Shown piece after piece: positions 1-10,052 of a DNA stretch of 64,000 nucleotides. The notes beneath the pieces are model-generated. The model was given only the letters and a program-made list of their open reading frames with translations, did no database searches and was not told the DNA's origin. The stretch lies in assembly GCA_963744915.1 (NCBI GenBank), contig CAVUUY010000002.1, positions 1 through 64,000 of the forward strand, written 5' to 3'. The stretch's first letter is position 1; every line of letters begins with the position of its first letter. Position numbers and translations under genes: made by a program. The stretch comes from DATAFF01 sp963744915. GTDB taxonomy: Bacteria; Pseudomonadota; Alphaproteobacteria; Rhizobiales; Aestuariivirgaceae.

Positions 1-246
1 GAGCCAAACTGCCCCGGCCCTCCCGAAATGCTCATTGGCGTCGGAACTTGTCATCTGAGAAACAAAAACCGTGCAGAACGAAAAAGCAGCAGACCGATGC
101 CCGAGCCGAGATAAAGGATCGCTGCGAGATGCTGGCTGAACATTGCCCACGAGCATCTTCGCAAACGGCGTACTGGCCCCTGAAACAACGCCGCAGAGGT
201 CAGTGCGAGCATCGGCACCACGAGACTGATATGGCACGAAGATCAT
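1..246 (-). pseudogene. DMT-family permease, 5' fragment (decayed copy)
   Basis: This is the reverse-complement counterpart of the start of the intact permease gene at 13497-14564. The ATG corresponds to 246-244, and the fragment runs off the left edge of the window. It is recognised by near-identity to 13497-13735. Several one- and two-base indels, for example around 60-70 and 170-230, destroy the reading frame that is intact in the other copy. Only about the first 80 codons are inside the window, so it is unknown whether the rest exists. Confidence 0.8.
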
Positions 247-437
247 GGGTCAGTTCCAACTTCATCAGGGAGGCTGCCAAAAGGCAGTGAAACCGAGGAT
301 GGCGGAAATACCAACCGAGAGTGTCGACGGTAGCCGGACCCATACGAGAGAGTACCTCTAAGAAGGAAAAGGCGGGTCCACTTGTCGTTTAGTAGAATAA
401 CATTCTGGGGAGTTTGACGGTTCCGCTGTAAATCTCG

Positions 438-1152
438 ATGCCAGTTTATAGTCAAACTCTGGATCCTTTCGACGCTTCTACTTGGCCTTGCATACGATGG
501 CCGACGGCCCGAGCCGCCTCATCAAAGTCGCCGTGGCACCCAGCTTAATGAGCAGCAGGTCAGCATCACCTACGTCGGCCATTCAACCTTTCTAATCGAT
601 AGGAACGGATTATGCCGGCTACTCGGCTAGGCCCGGATAGTCTCTGCGTCATTACGATGAACCATGCACATCAAAGTCACTACACCGACGCGCCAGATCC
701 CAGGATCGAGCATGTCCTACGCGGATGGAACCCGAACGGCGGGGCCCACACACCCTTACTTTGGGTGATGTCATCATCCGAAATTACCCATGCGATCCGC
801 AGCTGGAGCGGCGGGCGTATTGTCGATGGCAACTCTATCTTCATTTTTGAGATTGCCAGGATGTGCATCGGCTACTCGGCCACCTGCATCATGAACTCAC
901 GCCGGAAACTCGGCGACTGAGCATCGTGATGGTGCCGGTAGACGGCAGTTACACCATGCCTCAGGCAAGCATGATCAAGGGGCTGAGGCCGGTGATCCCG
1001 ATGATCTCAGCTCGGGCTACGACATTCGCCCGCTTCCCTCCCGGGCTCGGCGAGGCGTTCACGATAGAGACCAATCCGAGCGCCAAAGTGGTTCTCTCAA
1101 AGGCACAATTTGCCGGCGCGTCCCAAGGTTCTGGACACTTCCCGGAGGATAA
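438..1152 (+). pseudogene. MBL-fold hydrolase remnant (decayed copy)
   Basis: This is the counterpart of the MBL-fold hydrolase at 12488-13283. The start ATG at 438 and the TAA at 1150-1152 match the ends of the other copy. The middle retains recognisable protein in pieces, for example MNHAHQSHYTDAPDPRIEHV from the ATG at 657. Frame is lost at about 490, 745, 890 and 970 through small deletions; one removes much of the segment following the signal peptide. Within the in-frame piece at 657-734, six of eight base differences from the other copy are synonymous. That pattern suggests it was once a functional gene that diverged before it decayed. Confidence 0.8.
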
Positions 1153-2389
1153 TTTGAGCGTTGCTGCGGACTCCGGACCGTGGGGAATTGCTGTGAGATC
1201 GGACTGTTCTTCTCAGTCTTGGCCTTCACCAACCTGGTCGCGTTCTGTCGACCCACTGCCTATCAACCAATATATGGGTCCAGCTTTTCAGCTTCGTCCG
1301 TCGGGCGTGCCAGGGGTTGGCAGACCGCCCAAAAATCCACGCTGAACGAGCCTTTCTTATGTTGGCCGACAAAATGTTGGTCGCGTGACAAAGCAGCTCC
1401 GTCAGCTGCAGGCGCATGGTTGCTTTTGCAAGATTTCATATTGCCCACCGCTACCGATCATGGAGCCGAGGAGCTCAGCGTGGCTGATCCCCGCTTCTCG
1501 AGGTGGTCGTAGAGTTCGGGGGGTTTTTGGGTTTTTCAAAAGGACAAGGGTATATGCGCGCTCGCCTATGGCAATCATCCAGTGGAACCATACTGCTTCC
1601 ATCTCCCTTTTTGTCAGTGTTAGGAAGCAGGGGCTCGCCAACTACTGCGCCCGCACCGTCAGATACCGGAACGACAGCAGGGCACGCCGGCCGGGCCAAA
1701 CCCGGTCACACAGAGCAGTGGCTCAACCGATTCTCTGGATCGGCATCGGCAGCTTCGTTATCGCCTGGATGTACACTGCCATGGCCGCCCAGCCTAGCTT
1801 GCCTTGCCCCCAGGTGAGCCTGCAAGGCGCTGGGAGGACACGGCCTTGTGGCCTGGCGGGGCAGTAGCCCGCCGCAGCACAGGTCCTCCCTGCTCCTCCC
1901 CAAGGCTCTACGCGCCGATCCGCGATTTAAATCGCGGGAGAACCCTCATTTGTCAGCGCTTATGAGGACCGTTGTAGTTGAGGTCGATGATCGAGACTCC
2001 GTCGGACGGACAAGCCGCGCCAATCCACTGCGCCTGGCAAAAACGGCGCCGAGTTCGGCGCCTCCCTCAGCCGCTCGCGCTAGTTGGGTGTTCTTTTTAT
2101 TAAGCAGCGGCCCTGCCAATAAAAACTGATTACGAACGAGAGGATCTGTTTCCGCCCATCAAGTGGTACGTTGCTGAGACGCTGAGCGGGCATGTGCTTT
2201 GTGAAGTCTAGTTCGTGCGCATTGGCTCCTTCATTCTCCAACTCAAATTCTAGTGTGGGAGCTGCATCGTTATTAGACCAACTGCATGTGGTTACTTTTT
2301 CGCGTTGCTGGAAGTTTTTGCACAGGCGCGTCTGAATTCTTGGTCAGGGTTGAGAGTTTGTTACAGCCTGAGCTGGGCCGGCTACACCC
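1153..2389. other. Stretch without a supportable gene (left arm)
   Basis: This corresponds to 11239-12487 of the other arm. Open frames here are short and change frame between the two arms, so none is convincing. Between about 1150 and 1950 the arms align well. From about 1960 to 2330 the alignment is poor, and the counterpart of the DUF3223-like gene of the right arm cannot be traced here. A perfect 16-base palindrome lies at 1921-1936 but is absent from the other arm. Confidence 0.5.
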
Positions 2390-3521
2390 ACGCCCACGCT
2401 CCGTCACTCAAGGTCATCAAGTGCTTCCCCCTCGCTCCGAGCAGGCCGACACGGCCAGCACGAGCTGCACGGTTTGGGCGTTCGACGGCAAAAAAAGCGA
2501 ATCGAGGTCGATCGCCACGTCAAGGGGCGACGGTGGAGCGGGTCAGTACTTTATTCGTTGCCACGCGGACCGCGGACGCTTGCTGTAAAAGGTGGCGGCC
2601 ATTTTTGTCACATGGCGCAGCGGCCTCGGCATCCAAGCCGATGATTCATACGGTACCTTCGCCCGAGCGCCGCACGGTCGATTCCTTCGAGTTTTCCGCG
2701 GCCAAGCCCTATCTGTCGCCACGCACTGTCAAGGACTACCGCCTGGGACTGTGTGTGACGTCTACATCCCGCGACTGAAGGTGCGTCTGTCGGCAATCGA
2801 TTGCGAGATGATCCTGCTGCGCCACCGGGCAATCACCTAATTGACGGCGCGGTGACGGCCAGGAATGCTATGCGTAGTCTATAACTTCACCGCGGCGCGC
2901 TATGAAGCCTTACCGCCAAATCCGGTGTTGGTTCTGAGCAAGACGCGGTCGTGGCATCGCGAGGAGCGGCGGCGTAACCTCATCACCAGCTTCCACCTGG
3001 TGGAAGGCGGTGATGGACGAGCCGGCCGATGGTCGTGGCGTGCTGTTGCTCGCACTCTTCACCCGCATGCGGCGTTCCGAAATCCTGCCTCTGAAATGGC
3101 AGCACATCGATCTGATCGGGGAGACCTTGCGCGCCACGCACCAAGAACGGCGATCCCCTCGACCTGCCCCATCAGAGTTTCCCGCTCGACTTCGTGAGCG
3201 CCAGGCGCGGAGCAAACGCAGTGGGTGTTCCCCAGTGCGGTGAGCGGCCATCTGGCCGAGGTCAAATCCTTTGTCGCCCGTGTACGGCAGGCCTCAGGTG
3301 TGGCAACTTGCAATTATCTCCGCGGACCCTCCACTTTTCGATTGCCGAGAGCCTGGATATCCCGCCTATGCGCTTAAAGCGGCTCCTTAATCACAGGGTC
3401 GCAGGCGACGTCACGGAGGGATACATTGTGATCAGTACCGAACGGCGGCCTGTGGAGGCTATCGCGGCACGGATATTGGAGCTGAGCGGATGCCGAAACC
3501 TGGAACCGGCTCTAACGATGA
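2390..3521 (+). pseudogene. Tyrosine integrase remnant (decayed copy)
   Basis: This is the homologue of the integrase at 10053-11238. The start codon position carries ACG instead of ATG (2390-2392), and the stop TGA is at 3519-3521. Recognisable pieces include the SAM-like core-binding segment around 2690-2760, the stretch with LLLALFTRMRRSEIL near 3040-3090, and the C-terminal RLLNHRVAGDVTEGYIVIST region near 3380-3440. The catalytic R-H-R region near 3300-3340 is scrambled. At least five indels break the frame. At the point where the right-arm copy carries its own frameshift (about 2890 here) this copy is in frame, so the lesions are private to each arm. Confidence 0.8.
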
Positions 3522-3526
3522 GCTAA

Positions 3527-4079
3527 TTGAAGAGCGTGTCAAGAACTGGTTGGCGACGGAGATAAGAGAAGCAATCCAACAATTCGGCCAGATATCGTAT
3601 CGGAGCTAAAATCGCTGCAAACACGGCGGCCTTTTGTTGAGTGATTTCTTCTGTGCTTGATTAGAGCCAATGCAGCCGCTGATACTCCCAACAGCAAATT
3701 CGCTGAAAAGCTTCGGACAGCAATGCTGGCAATATTTGGCTATGGACCAAAACATAGATCGGACAAGTTTGACGACAGTGCAACAATGGATGTTCGATCA
3801 GCGGGAGTATGATCTACTATTTACAATCCCAAAAGCAAGCGCCGTTCGATCGAGAAATTAGCTGAGAGGCAGCAAGATTTTGCTGAAGGCGATGTGCCTA
3901 GCGCGGGTAGCAGACAGACTGCGAAAAGCAGACAGCGCCCAAGAAGGAGCTGGAGTAGAAACGCTTCACCGCGAAGGGCTAAGACTGAAATGATTTAGCA
4001 CGCCGCTCTGCGGCGAGCGCCTCGGCCTCTTCGGAATTAAATTCCATAGAGATGATCTAGGTGAAAAAGGGGGAGCTAG
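3527..4079 (+). pseudogene. Unknown 189-aa gene, decayed copy
   Basis: This is the counterpart of the intact gene at 9478-10047. It starts at the equivalent TTG (3527) right after the integrase remnant and ends at a TAG at 4077-4079. Pieces such as QWMFDQREYD near 3786-3815 match the intact protein. Frame is lost several times, for example near 3590, 3640, 3835 and 3950. No function is known for the family. Confidence 0.7.
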
Positions 4080-4151
4080 ACCCCCGTAGCGAGCCGTGAA
4101 TTTTAACTGCGGAGCAGATACCTACAAGCTGACTAGAAGCTTGAGGCGCAA

Positions 4152-4366
4152 ATGCGGCAGCGGCCATCCGATGGGCTCTTACGGACGGGAGGCAGCGAGG
4201 GTCCCTGAACGTTAGTGAGTTCTACCGGCCGCAAAAGCCGTGATGTGTCACGGAAGCGGCCTGATACTACGTCCGGAAGCTTGGCGGTCGCCGCGGGGCC
4301 ATCCGGGTATCGGCCAGGCGATCTCGAGCGCTTTATCGCTGAACATTCCAAGCGACCCGAGAATCA
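4152..4366 (+). pseudogene. AlpA-like regulator remnant (decayed copy)
   Basis: This is the homologue of the intact gene at 9202-9405. The 3' half, encoding RPGDLERFIAEHSK, is readable at about 4312-4353. The 5' half around 4180-4260 has several indels, so the helix-turn-helix is lost. Confidence 0.75.
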
Positions 4367-6597
4367 CGGATCAAGGAGTGGCAAGTGCCAAGTCCCTGGT
4401 CAAGCTACTTGCGAGCCTCGCCAAATGCAGACGTCTATAGCGAGTTCAACCTCGAAGTGACGCGGTCATCGAACAGAGGAGGTGGTAGTCAGCCACATCA
4501 GCGGCCGACAGCCGATTGCCATCTATCCCGTGACGGAGGATCGGACCCAGATCGCGGTTCTTGATTTCGACAATCATGATAATGCCTTCACCTTCGAGGA
4601 GATGGGCGCGAGGGTGCTTCCAGTATTTAACGACCTGATCGCAATCGGGCTGAAACCCCTGACCTTTCGCTCCGGCGGCGGCGAGGAATTCATGTCTGGC
4701 TGGTTTGGCGAGGCGAGTGCCCCGGACGGTCCGGCGGTATCTTACGAGAACTTCAATATCACGTCACAGCTGCATGAGATTCTGGTGAGGTGGAAATCTA
4801 TCCAAAGCAGGACCATGTGAAGGCGGCGGTGGAAGTGCGATCGCACTGCCCCTCGCTCGCCAATCGGTTCCGCTCGATGGTATGCTCACACCAATCCACA
4901 GAAGTCGTTGGCGATGGGCTTTGGACAGCGTTTTCAGCCCCAGTGTACCTGAAGACAGAGGAGCCGCAGCCGAAAGGAGGCCAACACCTTCTGTCTACCT
5001 TGGACGAAATGCTCGAGGGGGATGGGACAGCCGGAAGCTGCCCGCCCTGTTGCCGGCTGACGATTATCACTTTTGGATCCAGATTGGTTTAATCCTTAAG
5101 CGCAGCTTCGGCGAGAAGGGCTTTGCGGTTTGGGATGATTGGTCCAAAACATCGCCAGACAAGTACCCGGCACCGGCAAAACCAAGCAAGTTTGGAATAG
5201 CCTTACGAGGCCCCGGCGGGGTGAACTGGGGCTCGGCTCACTTTTCCACTGGGCCTGTCTGCAAAGGCTGGAATGGGCCAACCAATCCCGTGATTTTTGT
5301 GAGATGAACGCGCGTTATGGGATCCTCACCCATGCGCAACTGGACGATGATCTACGACAAGGCGGCAGTCCGCTCGAAGACAAGTTCTTCGAGTGGTCCT
5401 CCAAGCCGACATTCATGGATCGGCTGCCTAGAAAAGGTCGAAGGTCCCGGGAGGTAAGTGATCGAAGGCCCGCCATTGGCTAGGTCATTCCGATGCTGCG
5501 CACTACTACTCACTCGATTTTGATCCCTCGCCGCACCGCCCGGCCACAATGGCAAGATACTCAATGTTTTGGTCGGGGTTCGGTGTTGAGCCGATCCCCG
5601 GTGACTGGACCCTTTTGCAGGACCATATCTTCCACAAGGATCCCGCGGACGAGGAACCGATGATGGGTGCGAATTGGATGGCGCTCGGCGTGCAGAGACC
5701 AGGAGAGCCGATCGGTAGCGCGCCGGTTCTGCACGGACCGCCCGGGACCGGCAAGGGGTGGCTCGCCCATTCTTACGGCAAACTTTTGGCCCGCACCATG
5801 CGTCTTGTCACCGACAAATCCCATGTCAGCGGCCGGTTCAACAACACCTGTTTGGCAGGCGGTTCATATTCATCGATGAAGGGATATTCGGTGGCGACCG
5901 GTCGGAAGCCGGGATCATCAAAACGCGGATAACCGAACCTTATCTCATGCTCGAGTTAAAGGGGGTAGATGCGATAAGAATTCGCAACCGGATGATCTTC
6001 ATGATCGCCTCTAACGAAACTTCGATCGTGCCCACATGGGAGATCGCCGGTGGCAAATTTTTGAGGTAGGTGAACGCAACCGCGAGGATCAGGAATATTT
6101 CGCCAACATCACCCACCAGCTTGAGAACGGCGGCTATGCGGCGATGCTCTATGACCTCCTCAAGGAAGTGACATCAGCAAAGGGCCTAATCCTCGCAAGA
6201 TCATCCAACGCGGGCTCTTCGAGCAGATCATGCGGGCGGCTGGCCAGACGCCACACTTCATCAGCTACTCGACAATGGCTTTCTGCCTCAGCTGGACGCC
6301 CCTGGCAACACCTACAATGCCACTACAATTAAGGCCATGTACGAGGAGATCTTACGCTTGCGGCGCCCAATATGTGGCCCAGAATGCATTCGGCCGGACC
6401 CTCCATTGAATTATTCCGGGCATCCTGAATGTCAGTGCACGGGACATATCAAATGTTTGGAACGGTTCATCTCCTGAACTCGAGCGATCCCTCATCGTTA
6501 TGATTCCCACCTCTGATCGACTGTCGAAAGGCGTTTGAGCGCAATATCAAGCAGCCGGTACCCTGGTCCAATGAGTGAGGATCTCGGTTGGTGCTAA
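4363..6597 (+). pseudogene. Primase-helicase gene of an integrative element, decayed copy
   Basis: This is the counterpart of 6883-9205 on the other arm. The start position carries ATC for ATG (4363), and the probable stop is TAA at 6595-6597. A long in-frame piece at 4482-4770 shows the archaeo-eukaryotic primase signature: an acidic stretch LDFDNHDNA followed by an SGGG segment. Further on are a PriCT-2-like piece near 5060-5180, a P-loop GPPGTGKG near 5737-5760, and a C-terminal helicase piece with ASNETSIVP near 6005-6035. About a dozen small indels separate these pieces. The primase part is in frame here where the right-arm copy is not. Confidence 0.8.
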
Positions 6598-6882
6598 TCC
6601 GAACGAAACAATGTAATAGCTGTGATAGCTGGGTTCGGACTACACTAACTGCTATGGGCTTTGGTATTATTATTTTTTACATAATACCTAATAGCCTAGC
6701 AAACCCTTATATCCTAGCGGTGCGTCGATGGCGTGGCGGGCCATGGCTGTCCCATCGAGGCCCCGCTAGGGGTATAATGGTTTGCTAGGCTATTAGGTAT
6801 TATGTAAAAAATAATGATAAAGCCCATAGCAGTTAGTGCCTATGCAACCCAGCTATCACAGCTATTACATTGTTTCGTTCGG
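6598..6882. other. Palindrome axis and conserved AT-rich flanks
   Basis: The two arms meet here with almost no spacer. An eight-base GCCATGGC sits at 6740-6747, and the matching arm sequence resumes at about 6731 on the left and 6751 on the right, offset by only about four bases. The roughly 130 noncoding bases on each side are better conserved between arms than most coding parts. They include an AT-rich tract with TATTATGTAAAAAATAAT and a short hairpin CCCC-GCTA-GGGG at 6761-6772. No gene is visible. It may be an element end, an attachment site, a hairpin-type replicon end, or an assembly junction. Confidence 0.8.
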
Positions 6883-9205
6883 TTAGACCAACCCAGTCTG
6901 TCAGTTCATTTGACCATGGTACCGGCTGTCGATATGCGCTCGAAGAAACGCCTTTCGACAGTCCATGAGAGGCGGAAAAGTCGTAACGGGTGGATTGTTC
7001 TGAGCTCAGGAGATGAACCGTTCCAACGTTTAATGTAGCTTGCCGTGCACTGACGTCCGGATGCCCGGAATAATTCGACGGACGGTCCGGCCGAATGCGA
7101 TTCGGGGCCACATATTGGGCGCCAGCAAGCACTCTCATCTCCTCGTACATGGCCTTGATCGTGGTCGCATTGTAACGTGTTACCGGGCGCCTCCAGCTGA
7201 GGCAGAAAGCCGTTGTCGAGTAGCTGATGAATGTAGCGGATCTCCGGGCCAGCCGCCCGCATGATTTGTTCGAAGAGGCCGACAGTTCGGATTATCTTGC
7301 GCGGGTTAGGCCCTTTGCTGATGTCACGATTGAGGAGGTCATGGAGCATCGCCGCATAGCCGCCGTTCTCGAGCTGGTCGGCGATGTTGGCGAAATACTC
7401 CCGGTTCTCGCGGTTGCGTTCGCCTACCTCAAAAATTTGCCACCGGCGATCTCCCATGTCGGCGGGCACGATCGAGGCTTCGTTAGAGGCGATCATGAAA
7501 ATCATCCGGTTGCGAATTCTATATCGCGTCTACGCCCTTAAGCTCGAGAATGAGATAAGGGTCGGTTACGCGCGTTTTGATGACGCCGGCTGCCGACCGG
7601 TCGCCGCCGAATGTGCCCTCATCGATGAATATGAACCGTTTGCCAAGAACTGGTGTTTATTGAACCGGCCGGTGACATGGGACTTGTCGGTGACAGGGCA
7701 TAGTGCCGACCCCAGAGCCGGCCGTAAGCATCGGCGAGCCACCCCTTGCCGGTGCCGGGCAGTCCGTGCAGCACAGGCGCGGTACCGATCGGCTCTCCTG
7801 GTCTGCTGCACGCCGAGCGCCATCCAGTTCAGCAGCCAGTCATACGGTTCCTGGTTGCCACCGCAGATGTTGTGGAGGATATGGTCCTGCAAAAGGCTCC
7901 AGTCGCCGGGGATCGGTTCCACGCCGAAACCCGACCAAACATTCCATATCTTGCCATTGTGGCCGGGCGGCCGCGAGGGATCAAAATCGAGTGAGTAGTA
8001 GTGGCGGCATCGGAAGGACCTAGCCAATGGCGGGCCTTCCAGTAGTCGGGCTTACCCTCCGGACTTTCGACCTGTTTCTGCAGCCAGCCGATCCATGAAT
8101 GTCGGCTTGGAAAGCCATCGAAGTCATCGTCGGGAGCGGACTACCGCCTTTGTCGATAATCATGGTCCGGTTCGCATGGGTGAGGATCCCTAACGCGCGT
8201 TCATCTCACGAATTACGGGATTGGTTGGACCATTCCAGCCTTTTAGAGAGGCCCAGTGGAAAAGTGAGCCGAGCCCCAGTTCGCCCCGCGGCCTAAGGCT
8301 TTCCAAACTTGCTTGGTTTTGCCGGTGCCGCGGTACTTGTCTGGCGATGTTTTCGACCAATCATCCCAAACCGCAAAGCCCTTCTCGCCGAAGCTGCGCT
8401 TAAGGATTAAACCGATCTGGATCCAGAAGTCGATAGTCGTCGGCCGGCAGATGTCGAAGGGCGGCTTGGGCCTGGCAAGATCCCCCTCGAGCACTTCGTC
8501 AAGGTAGAGAACTTGGCTCGAAGGGGTTGGCCTCCTTTCAGGCCCTCTGGGCTCCTCTGTCTTCTTCAGGTACACTGGGGCTGAAAATGCCGTCAAGAGC
8601 CCATCGCCAATGACTCTCTGTCACGATCGGTGTGAGCATGTGATCGAGCGGAACCGATTGGCGTGCGAGAGGCAAGGCGATGGCGCTGCCCACCCGCCAT
8701 CTTCCACCCTGATCCTGCTTTGGATAGATTTCCACCTCGCCGGACTGAAGCCCCCGTGTGCCAGGCCTCAGCCCGTGGCGCGATACGATCCTCGGCAAGA
8801 AACCGGCGCGCGCGTCCGCGCCCTCTGCGAGTCCTGCCAAACCAGCCAGATATGAATTCCTGCGCCCCCGCCGGAGCGAAAGGCCAGGGCTTTAGGCCCG
8901 ATTGCGATCAGGTCGTTAAACGACTGGAAGCACCCTCGCGCCCATCTCGTCGAAGGTGAGCGCATTGTCGTGATTGTCGAAATCGAGAACCGCGATGTGC
9001 GTTTGATCCTCCGACGACGGGATAGATGGCGATCGGCTGTCGGCCTGTGACGTGGCTGACTAACCACCTCCTCTGACAAAGGTGCCTTCCGAGTTCGATA
9101 ACCCCGCCCCGCTTCAAGGTTGAATTCGCTATAGACGTCTGTTCTGGCGAGGCTCGCAAGTAGCTTGACCAGGGATTTGGCGCTTGCCACTCCTTGATCC
9201 GTCAT
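6883..9205 (-). pseudogene. Primase-helicase of an integrative element, frameshifted
   Basis: This would be a single protein of about 770 residues that replicates an integrated satellite or phage-like element. Reading leftwards from the ATG at 9205 (overlapping the AlpA-like stop), there is an archaeo-eukaryotic primase domain with LDFDNHDNA, SGGGAGIHIW and EIYPKQD, then a PriCT-2-like segment (FWIQIGLILKRSFG), then a D5/DUF5906-type helicase with a P-loop of the GTGKG class and ASNEASIVP. The coding potential switches frame about six to eight times, for example near 9090, 8990, 8920, 8830, 8610, 8240, 7870, 7700 and 7130. It is therefore either a pseudogene or a poorly polished sequence. The probable stop TAA is at 6885-6883. 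The order integrase, small gene, AlpA, primase-helicase is that of P4-like satellites. Confidence 0.8.
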
Positions 9206-9405
9206 TCTCGGGTCGGCTTGGAATGTTCAGCGATAAAGCGCTCGAGATCGCCTGGCCGATACCGGATGGCCCCGCGGCGACCGCCAAGCCGGACGTATGT
9301 CGGGCCGTTTCCGTAACAGCGTCGCTTTTGCAGCCATGACTTGCTGACGTTCAGGAGCCTCGCTGCCTCCCGTTCCCTCAAGAGCCCATCGGATGATTGC
9401 GGCAT
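9202..9405 (-). CDS. AlpA-like helix-turn-helix regulator
   Basis: This is a 67-residue protein of the AlpA/excisionase-like MerR-type family. These small DNA-binding proteins usually regulate the integrase or act as excisionase in satellites and prophages. The N-terminal half carries the winged helix pattern LLREREAARLLNVSKSWLQK, and the C-terminal half has the wing-like IRYRPGDLERFI, typical for the family. It lies between the 189-aa gene and the primase-helicase gene on the same strand, and its stop overlaps the next start (ATGA at 9205-9202). It is intact here and broken in the left arm. Confidence 0.8.
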   Translation of the reverse strand: MPQSSDGLLREREAARLLNVSKSWLQKRRCYGNGPTYVRLGGRRGAIRYRPGDLERFIAEHSKPTRE

Positions 9406-9477
9406 TTGTACCTCAAGCTTCTAGTCAGCTTGTAGGTATCTGCTCCGCAGTCAAAATTCACGGCTCGCTACGGGGTG

Positions 9478-10047
9478 CTAGCTCCCCCTTTTTCGCCTAA
9501 TCATCTCTGGATGGAATTTAATTCCGAAGAGGCCGAGGCGCTCGCCGAGGTCATGCAGCGCAGCATGCTGAATTATTTCAGTCTTAGCCCTTCGCGGTGA
9601 AGCGTTCTTCTCCAGCTCCAGCTCTTGGGCGCTGTATGCTTTTCGCAGTCTGTCTGCTACCGCGCTAGGCACATCGCCTTCAGCGAATTTTGCTGCCTCC
9701 TCAGCCAATTTCTCGATCGAACGGCGCTTGCTTTTGGGATTTAAATAGTAGAGGTCATACTCCCGCTGATCGAACATCCATTGCAACGCTGCACTGTCGT
9801 CAAACTTGTCCGATCTATGTTTTGGTCCATAGCCAAATATTGCCAGCATTGCTGCCCGAAGCTTTTCACGAATTTGCTGTTCGGGAGTATCAGCGGCTGC
9901 ATTGGCTCTAATCAAGCACAGAAGAAATCGCTCAACAAAGGGCCGCGGTGTTTGCAGCGATTTTAGCTCCGATACGATATCTGGGCCGAATTCTTGGATT
10001 GCTTCTCTTATCTCCGTCTCCAGCCAATTCTTAAACAGGTTCGTCAA
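9478..10047 (-). CDS. Uncharacterised 189-aa element protein
   Basis: I do not recognise this family. The frame opens with TTG at 10047, five bases after the integrase stop. No convincing ATG lies nearby, so the start is uncertain. The protein is charged and probably mostly helical. It has QWMFDQREYDLYYL in the middle and a lysine/arginine-rich second half (SKRRSIEKLAEEAAKFA, SPRRAKTEI), with no signal peptide or membrane segment. It is probably co-transcribed with the integrase. The left arm keeps a frameshifted copy, and the protein is conserved enough to look like a real gene. A role in excision, replication or interference with other elements is possible but not shown. Confidence 0.6.
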   Translation of the reverse strand: MTNLFKNWLETEIREAIQEFGPDIVSELKSLQTPRPFVERFLLCLIRANAAADTPEQQIREKLRAAMLAIFGYGPKHRSDKFDDSAALQWMFDQREYDLYYLNPKSKRRSIEKLAEEAAKFAEGDVPSAVADRLRKAYSAQELELEKNASPRRAKTEIIQHAALHDLGERLGLFGIKFHPEMIRRKRGS

Positions 10048-10052
10048 TTAGC

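Larger units (their letters stand above)
1..6741. repeat. Left arm of a giant imperfect inverted repeat
   Basis: This arm is, from its outer edge to the axis, the reverse complement of roughly 13735-6742. It holds remnants of the same genes in the same relative order: DMT permease, MBL hydrolase, integrase, 189-aa unknown, AlpA-like, primase-helicase. By eye the arms are about 85-90% identical in the best coding stretches and about 90% identical next to the axis. Around 1960-2330 they are only weakly alignable. Almost every gene in this arm is frameshifted by small indels. The homology is still strong at base 1, so the repeat may extend beyond the window. Confidence 0.93.

Noticed and set aside
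1921..1936. Perfect 16-base palindrome CGCGATTTAAATCGCG
   Set aside because: It is absent from the equivalent place in the other arm and lies in decayed DNA, so it is probably chance.
6732..6750. A leftover sequencing hairpin adaptor at the palindrome axis
   Set aside because: The roughly 19 central bases do not resemble the known SMRTbell adaptor; the joint is nearly spacer-less. A foldback artefact of another kind stays possible.
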